Shown: positions 11,557 through 23,500 of the stretch, one piece after another
Layout: every line of letters begins with the position of its first letter
Numbering within the stretch: the stretch's first letter is position 1
NCBI GenBank assembly: GCA_963989385.1
Contig: OZ022511.1
Coordinates: 1,550,001-1,614,000 of the forward strand
Direction of reading: 5' to 3'
DNA from: Ctena decussata
Taxonomy: Eukaryota > Mollusca > Bivalvia > Lucinida > Lucinidae
DNA length: 64,000 nucleotides
Program-made: the position numbers and the translations under genes
The notes under the pieces: generated by a model
What the model was told of the DNA's origin: nothing
Databases searched by the model: none
What the model saw: the letters and a program-made list of their open reading frames with translations, nothing else

Positions 11557-14500
11557 TATGATAATAATAAAAAAACGGAAATGTCTGTCGGTGAGAGGTA
11601 TTCATATAGGTTCAAAATCAGGATGACTGAAAATTTTCTCGTTTAATGGAATTCCGCCTATGTAACAGCATTGTCATTCTTTGAGAATTCAGACTTTGAC
11701 ATTTTAGGAAAATCCAAATTACACGATATGTCAAATTCTAGAATTTGACATATCAGTAAATTTGGCTTTCCGAAAACCTACAGCATATGATGTAACACTG
11801 GCAAAAAGCTTACTCTCAATAAGCGCTTCTTCGGTAGAGTTGCTGGTAGCTGTAGCAGGACCTGGGGTCGTATTTATAAAACGACTTAAGTGGTTGCTAT
11901 GCTGTTGCTAAGGCAGAATTTTTATGAAGGAGATTCCCTACAACAATGAAATTTGCTCTGGAGGAACAGTCTGAAAAAGACTGTTCCTCCAGAGCAAATT
12001 TCATAGTTGTAGGAAACCTCCTTCATAGAAATTTAGCCTTAGCAACAGCATAGCAACCACTTAAGTCGTTTTATAAATATGGGCCCTGGGTATTTTTCTT
12101 TTTATTATTATTGTTTCAGGTCGGGTTCAAGTCTTACAAATTTGGGGCAAATTTTCTACATCACTGAAATGTTGCTTTCTGGAACGTTAAGAAACAACTC
12201 AACAACAACAACTACTACTCTCAATAAAAGAGCTGGCAAAGGGAACACTTACCTTTAATTTCATTAGAACCTTCATCATCTTCAAGATCATACCTACAAA
12301 TATTACAGAAAAAAAAACTAGAGCAAGTGAGCAGGGGCTCACATATACCCCCGACCAGTGCCACCACCTAATGAAAGCAAACTTTAACACAAAAGTTTAA
12401 TGCAAAAATATCATAAAAGAACAAATTCAAAGTCTGCGACCTTGACCTTAGGTCAGCAGCAGCATCCATATAATATAAACTAGTACAAGATAAAATTAGT
12501 CATGCATCACCAGATTCCATTCAAATATATTAGAACAAGCAAAAAGACAAAACAAAAACAAAACAAAAAAATGGCTGAGTCCTAGTTATTGACCCCTGGC
12601 CCCACCCATGAGCCTGACCCAGACGTCCCTATCGAAAGTAATGCTATAGAGTTTTCATGAATAAAATATGGAAGATATATGCCATGAATTTGCAGAAATA
12701 TGAGCAATCTAAAAGGTTTAATGCAAAACTTTGACATAATGAAATGCCTAAGTCCTAATTATTGACCCTTGGCCCCATCCAGGAGCCTGACACTGGGGCA
12801 TAGACTCTTCACATCAAATGACATGCTTAAGAGATATCATGAACAAAATATGAAAAGAATCTGACATGTGGTTAAAGAAATATAAACAATTAAATGACTG
12901 AGTGAGTGAGTGAACTCGGGTTTAACGTCCCACCAACAACGAGGTCATATGGAGACGGGACCTCGGTTTAAAGTCTCATCCGAAAGACCGGAGAAGCGGG
13001 AGATCGATCTTGCGACCCCTGGATTGGTAGTCCGGACTGTTATCCACTACACTACAGCCGCCCCTACAATTAAAAAAGGTTGAACGCAAAACTTTGACAT
13101 AATGAAAACCCTTATGTCCTAATTATTGACCCCTGACCTCCACCCAGGAGCCTGACCCAGCCATCTAGATATGTCACATCAAAGGTAATGCTTTACGGAT
13201 ATAATGAACAAAATATGAAGAGAATCTGAAATAAGGTTACAGAAATACAAAAGGTTTAACGCAAAACTTTGACGTAAGTTGACGAACGGACGGACGGAAG
13301 GACGGACGCACTAACGGACGGAATGACAAAAACTATATACACCCTGACATACTTCGTATGTCGGGGGTATAAAGACACGATGAAAAGCCGACAGAATCAT
13401 GTGTGGGTGTACATGGATTTTTGAAATATGCCCGAAATTGTTTTGTAGCTTTCTATGGGCGCCAGGGATTTCTCTTATTAAAAGATGAAGATTTTAAAGG
13501 TTTTTTCGACCTTGTGTACCTGCAGAGATGAAAGATTTCGTTGTTTAGCGGTCTCGATAATGCTTTATTCAAAACTGTCAAACGGGTTTTAAATGAAAAT
13601 ACCTGCCTTGAAAAATCCCATGAGTAGTAAAATATCTATGCATTAACCATAGACCCCAGCAGGCATTTGACGTCGTAATGGCGTTGATCAACGTCAGAAC
13701 GACGTCAATTCGACGTCATGTGCCCGCTGGAGAGTCTTTAAAGGAGAAAGGGCACACCTGATAAGGAAGCAACTCTATCATTTTCTGTTTTATCTCCCTA
13801 TTCAACTGAGGTCAACTTTTAAAGGAAAGAATTTACTCCTCTAGGAGCAAACTATTCTTTTTACTAGTAGATCCCATTTTGGAAGGGCTTTGTTGTCCTG
13901 GTAAGCAAACAGAAAGTCATGAAATTTGTCCCTCCATGTGCAAATGGTGGAAAAAAAAAACACTGGGATGTACCCATACTACTTAAAAGGATGGCTAACA
14001 GTTACAGAACTAATAAAGTTGTGCTTACTTACAAAGCTAATAAACTGCAGCGTGCTCACGGAAATAGTAAATTGGATTGTACTTACTTCCAGGACTAATA
14101 AAATGCATTCTAGTTTCCTACTGGACTAATGAAGTGCTTTACTCTTAGTTACAGAATTAATAAAGTGCACTGCTTACTTACAGAACTAACAAATTATATT
14201 GTTCTTACTAACAGGACTAAAAATGCATTTTACAGACCAACATGACGAAAAATGTATTTTACTTACTTACAGGCCTAAAAGGTAAATTGTACTTACTTAC
14301 ACAACAAATAGATAACATTGTTCTAACTTACAGGAGTAATAAATTACTACACTGTTCTTACTTACAGGATTAATCAATTGCATTGTACTTTCTTCCAGTG
14401 CTAATGAACTTTATTATACTTACTTACAAAACCAATAAATTGCATTGTACTTACTTACTTACTAAAGTACATAGTTACAGGACTAAGAAATGAAATTGTA

Positions 14501-17500
14501 CTTACTTATAGGACACATATAGTGCACTGTACTTACTTACAGGACTAGAAACGTGCATTGCACTTCCTTACAGGACTAATCAGATGTGTTCTACTTACTC
14601 ACAAGACTAATCAATTGCATTATACTTACCTACAGAACTAATTATGTGCAATATACTTTCTTAAAGGACTAACTAGAAATGTCTTTCAGCGAAAAACTGA
14701 TGTCCCCCCCCCCCACCAGCCCATTTCCATCCCCTCTGATGAATAAAAAGCCTGAACAAGTTAAATATCTAGGCAAGTTTGGAGAAAATCCAGCCACTTG
14801 TTCTAAAGATATCCTACATAGATGTCTATGACCTTGGAAATAAGGTCAAGGTCACCAAATTATAATCAGCTCTTAATCTTGTCCCAATCATGTATCCATG
14901 CAAGTTCGGTGAAATTCCAGCGGTTGATTCAGGAGATGTAGTGGGTACAAAAAATTGCCATCAAAGTCCTCCAGCGACCTTGAGAATAAGTTCAAGGTCA
15001 CCAAAACCTAATCAGCTGTTAAATTTGTCCCAATAAGGTATCCATGCAAGTTTGGTGAAATTCCATCCATTGTTTCAAGAGATATCATAGGTACAAGAAA
15101 TTGTCATCAAAGTCCTCCAGTGACCTTGAAAATGAGGTCAAGGTCAACAAAACATAGTCAGCTGCTACACTTGTCCCAATGATGTATCCATGCAAGTTTG
15201 GTGAAATTTCATCAATTGGTTCAGGAGATATAGTGGGTACAAGAAATTGTCATCTCAGTCCTCCAGTGACCTTGAAAATGAGGTCAAGGTCACCAAAATC
15301 TAATCAGCTCTTAAATTGTCCCAGTTATGTATCAATGCAAGTTTGGTGAAATTCCATCCATTGGTTCAAGAGATATCGCGCACGCAAGAAAACTGTCACA
15401 GGGACGCCGACGCCCGGAATCCGCACTGAAAACAATATGTTCCCCCTCACCTTTGGTGGGGGGACATAATAAGGTGCATTCTACTTACTTACAGTATTTA
15501 TAAAGTACAATGTACTCACTGAGAGGATTAATAAGATGCATTGTACTTACTTACAGGACTTATAAAGTACAATGTGCTTACAGAGAGGATTTATAAGGTG
15601 CATTGTACTTACTTAAAGGTCTAATAAAGTGCATTGTACTTACGCTGTGAATAAGATGGCATGATCATACCCTCGTAGACTAGCCGCATAAGTATTAAGC
15701 CACTCCTGGAACAGGTCCAGACTGCTGATTGCATTCACTCGGGGTGGGGTAAAAGAGGTGTTTTTCCCTGACTCTGTCCATGGTGATTCACTGGCGTCCT
15801 GGTGATTGAAAAGCAAAAATCAGGATTCATTAAACCTTAAACCCCCAAAAATTAGTCGACAAAACTTCGTCGGCATGACTGACAAAAATGTTTCGTTCAA
15901 GCTACATATCATGTTGAGGATTCAAAGATGAGACGGCAAACAATTGTAGACCCGGATGAGGCGGCTCACTATGAGACGCCTTATCTGGATCTACGGTGTT
16001 TGCAAATTCAACGAGTTTCGTTTTGGGCGGTTTACACGGTTTAAGTGTTAAAAAGCCACATAGCTGAAATATTCATGGATGACTCCAGGTTTCACGGTCA
16101 TTTGAATGGATGGATGGACGGATGTCTTTGAGGTTATGTCCATTTCAACAGTACTTCCGTTATATCGACACGATGGTAAGATGATAATGAAAGGTTGTGT
16201 GCACTGGAAACCTCATGATACGCGAAAACATTGTGTCCGGCGGGATGCGAACCCCTACCCCGAGCATGTAGCAAACAAGCGCTTCAATGACTGCGCTGCC
16301 GAGGCTTCTCGGTCATGTAAAATTGAGTTTAGTGGAAAAAGACAGACACGGTGAAAAAGATGAGACAAACCGTTGGGAGATATCGCTACATGTAATGGAT
16401 GGATGGATGACGCGATCTTGCGTGTTTTTCAACTGTATTTAAGTCATATCAGGACCATGAGAGTGTGATTATGAAAGGTTGTGTGCAACAGAACTCCGTT
16501 TACGACTGAAAATATTTGCGCCTCCAGCAGGAATCGAACCCGGAACCGCTAGATCAGCAGGCCAGCCCTCAAACCACTGAGATGCCGGGGCTCCTAACAG
16601 GGCTGCACCAAACTTAGAAACATCGCTTCAGCTTAAATCAAAGTGTATGAAATCAAATTTCAACAGATTATATGACGTGGCCAGGCGTCATTTTTGCTAA
16701 GTACTTGTAGGCATAACCCAGCAGGCACACAAGGTTGAATCAATATTTAATCAACCTTGATTCAACTTCATGACGTTGAATCAAGGTTGATTCAATACTG
16801 ATTCAACCTTGTGTGCCCAGTAGGAACTTAAGGTGCATGACAGCATCTTCATGTTTTAGCCATTTTATAGCTCTTACGAAGTTAAAAAAACTTTTGTGAC
16901 TTCTGGTTTGAACAGCCGAGCCCTTCCGAAACGGGTTCTCTCGTAAAAGAAAGAATGTGCTTATAGGACAGCCTCTTCCTTTAACAGACGACCCTTTCAC
17001 CCACTTTCCCATTTAAAAGGGAGGTAAAAATGAAATTGCAGAGTTGTTTCCCCTGAACGTGTACCCATGTATCTTAAATAAAGTCTTACATAAGCAATTT
17101 TAATTTCCGACAGCAGCAGCTGTATCTCATAGCCAAACGCTGTCACGGACTCAAATCGCTTGTTCATCTGAAAAATAAAACGTGACGTTTAATATCTTAA
17201 GTAGGTACCGGGCACTTTCGGCATAGTTACTCGGGTTATTACGAGCAATACCCAGTATTTCTCGAGCTACTCGAAGACCTTTCAGTAGCTCGAGGAATAC
17301 TTGGGTATTGCTCGAAATTACCCAAATAATTATGCCGAACGCGTCCACCAAACTGACTACATGTATATGTTTAAATGTATCTAAAATTACGTGCAGTTAT
17401 GCCGACCTTTTCCTAAAATCCTATATCCCTCCTTCACACCCTACTGAAGAGGAATAAGGAGGCATGTGTAAAGCAGAGCTTCAACGAAAGATATTTTTGG

Positions 17501-20500
17501 GATTCATAATAAAGACTTTGAACAACATAGAAAATATGTTATAGTATAGAAGTCATAGAACGCTTCTGTCTACCCATCAGTTCATTGCAGGGTTACCAGC
17601 AGGCACTTGTCGTCGAAATGGCGTCGTATTGACACAGATGTTACGTCATGGAGTCGGTGCGACATCAGTATGACGTCATATGCCTGATGGATTTAATCTT
17701 CGATATTTGTTAATTTGTTAAAATGGTGGGCGTTGCTTAGATTTACTTGTTTTTCTGCCCGGATTTTTCAGCACACAGCAAAGGCGAAACAGAAACAGGC
17801 GTTGCGCCTGCGCACAATTTTGTATCCACTTTTTGACATTTGGTCTCAGCAAACGAAAATCGAAACCCAAACTAAACTTGATATTGGTGTTCCTGTTTTG
17901 AGAGTATGTATTGTTACTTTTAAACTAAACTCCTGACCGGATTCGTTCATGCAAATTTTGATAATGCCTATTAATGAGCCGCGACACAAAAAAACCAACA
18001 AAGTGGTTGTGCACCCAGCGCAGACTCAGATCAGCCTGGACATCCGCCCAGTTTGACCAGACTCTTCGTTCAGTGCTCAAAGGGTAGCTAAGGGTCCCAG
18101 CTACCTCTATGCGGACAGCGAAGACTCTGATCAGACTGGGCGGATGCCCAGGCTAATCTGAGTCTGCGCTGGGTGCACAACCACATTGTTGGTTTTGTCG
18201 TGTCGCGGCTCATTTATTGGTTAAAATGAATGCGTCGCAAATACCTCAATGCAATTGAGAACCTCACGAAATACAAACCGATTTGAACAAGGCCACAAAG
18301 AAACCTCAATAAAATTGAGAACCTCACAAAATACAAACCGATTTGAACAAGGCCACAAAGAAACGTTCAAGGTCAATCTGAGCATTTGCATTTTTCTGTG
18401 GTGTCGTTGACCCTGATGCTTGGTCAAACCAGCTGAAAAAAATAACGATAAATATGACAGACCACACATAATTGAGCCGCGACACGAGAAAACCAACAAA
18501 GTGGTTGTGCGCCTAACGCAGACTCAAATTAGTCCGGGCATTAGCCCAGTCTGATCAGAGTCTTCCCTTAGCGGTTACAGGGTAGCTAAGGGTCTAAGCT
18601 ACCTACATGCGGACAGCAAAGACTCTGATCAGACTGGGCGGATTCCTAGGCTGATCTGAGTCTGTGCTGGGCGCACAACCCTTTTGTTGGTTTTCTCGTG
18701 CCGTCCACGAGGCGTCACTTACCGTTAAAATACTAAGTATTGGAACAGATAGGTCGGAGCAAACAATGTAGACTCAGATCAGACTGCTAAGGGTCTACAC
18801 TGTTTGTCATTCCATCTGCATATTTCCAGACGCTTTAAAACATTGATATACCAAATGTTAATTTTTCGGGCAATTGCATTAATTGTTTTAGTTGACTTAA
18901 TTTTTTTATTTTTAACAGTCTTAAGAACAAGGGGAATCTGACTCAAAGCAGTTCATCCATTAGTGAGGTCCAGCCAGGGCCATCATTTTGCGTCAGTTGA
19001 CTGCATGGTACGCTTGTAGAATTTGCTGTTCGTAAAGGCAAAATTTCTAATGTGCCGCGACACGACAAAACCAATAAAATTGCATTTAAGAAGGTCTAAG
19101 GTTAATTTTAAGTTTTTGAATAACCTAAAAACTTGTATTTAGGTTACTTAAAACCTAAATACAAGTTTTATGATTAAGGGTTGTAGTCAAGGTCTTTTAA
19201 AACGCAAAAATTGCTGACCCCAGGTATCTGTGTAAACATGGAGATGTAGCCATATAAAGGAGAGTCGGGTAACTTCAGACAGCGGGTAAATTCGGACAGT
19301 GACATTGTTTCCTTTATATATCAGTTGTTTGGAACTAAAACAAAAATAACTTGGCAAACAGTAAAAATCCTGATGAGACGGCTCATTATGAGCCGTCTCA
19401 TCTGGATTTTCACTGTTAGCGTCAGTATGTCCGAATTTACCACCTTGTCCGAATTTACCCGACTTTACCTACAGGCAATACATAACATCACTGAAGGTTA
19501 GTTACGATTGCTGCCTTAAAAGGTATAGAAAACACCTTTGTCGGTAAGGGAATCTTATGAGCCTCCTATAGGCTTTTAAATTTATGCTTCAGATTTAAGT
19601 TTCAACTTCTTACCATAGCAACATATGATATCGCATACATTCTAGGTACGACGTTTGATTTATTTCACATCATTTCGGTCAGAAAACGTTGTCATACTTA
19701 TTATGGAATATATATGCTATACTTACTAGGAATAAACAGAGAAGTCAACCACCATCAAAAGTTCTATTTCATACGTCGTCGCTCTTTTGAATCGTCTGTT
19801 CACATGTCTTTGACTGTCTTTGTGTATTTCTTCTTTCTGTCCTGTTATAAAAGTAGTACATCGTTTTCTATGCAAAGCCCTGGGGCATTACTCAGTTTCC
19901 TTACCTGTGCCGTCGAGCGAGCCGATCAGTTACAATAATACGCAACTTTCGTTTCCCTTCATACTCCGATGCCATCATACCTGATCATTGTATCAGATGA
20001 CTGTTCTGTGGTGGAAGAAAGCCAGAAGGAGTTCCCAGCTGTATAGGGGATGTGAAATACTTAATGGATAAGGGACTGTCGACAGCAGTATCAGCTCAGT
20101 CGACAGCCATTAAAAAGTATAATTTACGGTTATTGGTATTGCTTTCGACCTAATTATCGGTCGATAGCCACCTTGCACAGTACCGGATCGGTCGACAGCA
20201 CAGGTAAGCTAACTGGTTTACTAAACAAAAGTATAAACTTGAGAGTCACTTTTTTTATCCTATCTTATCTGAAAAAAAGGTCTTACATGAAAATGATTTT
20301 AACTGAGGAAAAAGTAATCGTTTTCTAATATCACAGTCACAAAAAATTCAAGATTGTTTTGACAAACCAATTATATTAATGGTATTTAAAATGTCAAAAT
20401 GGTACTTTTCTGTTTTCTGTGCTCACAACTAAGCAATTAACGACTTCAAATTAGTTAAAATCTGCCCAAATAGCAAACGTCTAATGGCAATGGCAATGGC

Positions 20501-23500
20501 TTCCATAGGGGAGAGTCGGGTAACTTCGGACAGGCGGATAAATTGGGACATACAATTGCAAACAGTGAAAATCCAGATGAGACGGCTCATCATGAGCCAT
20601 CTCATCAGGATTTTCTCTGTTTGGCAAGTTAATTTTTGTTTTAGTTCCAAACAACTGCCATATAAAGGAAACAATGTCAGTGTCCGAATTTACCCGCTGT
20701 CTGAAGTTACACGACTCTCCCATAATGACATCAAATCTGTATGGAGTGAAAGCTAGAAATGTGCCAAAGCACGGTCGACTAAGAGATCGTGAGAACTAGA
20801 AGAAAGCTACAACTCTTAAGTCATTATAAAGTCCCGAATGCACTTTTAATGTAATTTCCATTACACATTAAAAACGTTATTGCAGTTTAAGACCATTCGA
20901 GAACTAGGTACCATTTTCATATAATATGTTTGTGAAAGAGCTGGGGAAAGTTATAAACAGGACAATAAAATTGTTGTGTTTGATGCGACTGTCACTGCAA
21001 ATCAGCACCCTCTCTCTCATCCTCCACTACATAATTTGCATATTTATATTGAAGGATTTTTTTCGCTTGATCTTCTTCTCTCCAGTTCTTTGTTTCATGT
21101 AAGGAAATTCTGTGTTATAATTTTTTTTACTGATTCTATCTGTTTTTGAAAAATTGTGTCATTTATATATTTACCTGATAATTTGGTTCAACTATTTTGA
21201 CAAATTGTCGCCATGATGTATACATGTTAGAAATATGTACACTGCAAAAATAAACGGTAGATTTTACGGTAAAATAACTGGCAACCAGCTGCCAGTCCTT
21301 TTACCGCTATTTTTACGGGCACCCGTAAAAATTGCAGGAATCATCAAGCAGAATGGGACAGAAAAGAGCAGATGTCGTTTTGGTTAGATAGCCCTTCAAC
21401 AATACAAAGTTATTTTCGAGTGCGCCAAGTTAAGATAAAACTTCCATGTCGTGATTTCCAACAATGTCTTACAGGCAAAAGCCCGTAAAAATAACGGGAA
21501 AAGGACTGGCAGCTGGTTTCCAGTTATTCTACCGTAAAATCTACAGAATTTTTTTACAGTGTAGGGAGAGGAACTTTATAAGTACATGTGCTTTCGTTCC
21601 TATCCCATTATTTGTATTGTTACAATGTTTATGTGAACTTTAAAAAAAAAGTTTGAAATAAATATGCTTGAACCAAACAGGATAATACTTTCAAAGCACT
21701 GGAGTGCTTTTAGACCTAAATGCATTTTCATTGTTATATTTTAGATTTCCGTGCCGCAGATTACACTGTAAAAAGTTTCTGTAGATTTTACGGTAGAATA
21801 ACTGGAAACCAGCTGCCAATCCTTTTCCCGTTATTTTTACGGGCTTTTGCCTGTAAGACATTGTTGGAAATCACGAAAATGGAAGTTTTATGTTAACTTG
21901 GCGCACTCGAAAATAACTTTGTATTGTTGAAGGGCTATCTAACCAAAACGACATCTGCCCTTTTCTGCCCAACTCTGCTTGATGATTCCTGCAATTTTTA
22001 CGGGCGCCCGTAAAAATAACGGTAAAAGGACTGGGACCTGAGCGCTTACCATTTGTTGAACGATCGTCAGTAGATCTAGATGTGTCTTTCTTTTCAAATG
22101 GCTGTATTACCTCGGATGGCTGTGTATTGGATCCTGAGCCAGTCATAACTGGTGCAGGCTGGTGAAAAAGATAACAAGAAATGTATTTTTTGACAAAAAC
22201 AGATGTCCCCCACACCTGCACTCCTCCAGCAGTATAAGTTTCCGTAAATGCTGCCAAGTTAAGACCTCCTGTGACCTTGAAATAGGGTCAAGATCACCAA
22301 AATTTAATCACTTCTTTTCCATCTCCCAGTGATGTATATGTAGCAGTTTGGTTCAAATCCATCCTTCCGTTCAGGAGATATTGTGCAAACAAGCCATTTT
22401 TTAACTTTCTTTGCTCTCATGGGACCTTGAAAATAGGGTCAAGATTACCAAAATGTATTTGTGCAAGTTTGGTCAAATTCCATCCATCCATTCAGGAGAT
22501 ATGGTGCAGACAATGCATTTTTCAACACTCTTTGACCTTTTGTGACCTTGAAAGTGGGGTCAAGGACACCAAAATCTTATCAGTTCTTTGTCATCTCCAA
22601 GTGATATATCTGTGTTAGTTTGGTAAAAACCCTCAGGAGATATGGTGCAGACAAGCTATATTTCAGCATTCTTTGACCTCTTGTGACCTTGAAAATAAGG
22701 TCAAGGTCACCAAAATAATCTAATTATTTTTTGCTCCGACCCAGTGATGTATCTTTGCAAGTTTGGTCCATGCATCCCTTCAGAAGATAGGTGCAGACAA
22801 GAAGCTACGCCAACGCCGACGCTGGCGCCGACGGGATCATTACCAAATACAATGTGTCCCTACCCCCAAGTATTTAAAACACAAACTAAAAACGTCAAAT
22901 TACTGTTTTAATGCGTTTACCCTCAACGCTAGGAGCGGCTGTAGTGTAGTGGATAACACTCCAGACTACCAATCCAGGGGTCGCAAGATCGATCCCCCGC
23001 TTCTCCGGTCTTTCGGATGAGACTTTAAACCGAGGTCCCGTCTCCATATGACCTCGTTGTTGGTGGGACGTTAAACCCGAGTTCACTCACTCACAAAACC
23101 CTCATCACTAAATAAGGTCTAATGAATTAGCTCCTGGAAGCAAAGAACAATTTCTTTGAGTCTCTTCATGAGCAACAATGTAAAGTAACATGCAGTGACG
23201 ATCCACTGATCCGAGGGGCGGTATTTACAAAGCATAATATAGTTGTGTTATTATCCAACCAATGTAAATTATGTTTGCAGTATATCAGCATGCCCGATAC
23301 ATTTACGTTTGTCGTCACTTGGACCAGTACAGTCAAAACTATCACCCGCTACTTCTGCGTGGATTTATTGACCTGAGAGAAATCATTTGTTTGAAAAAAA
23401 TTGAAGCTCGTGTTGAAATATTTACATTCTCAGTGCAATTATTGAAAAGCCCTATGGTTAGCCATTAGAATGTAATGTAGTTTATTCTGCAATAAATACA

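Noticed and set aside
21871..22257. 128-codon minus frame
   Set aside because: It is a composite: exon 2 of the M12B gene read through into MITE sequence and intron.
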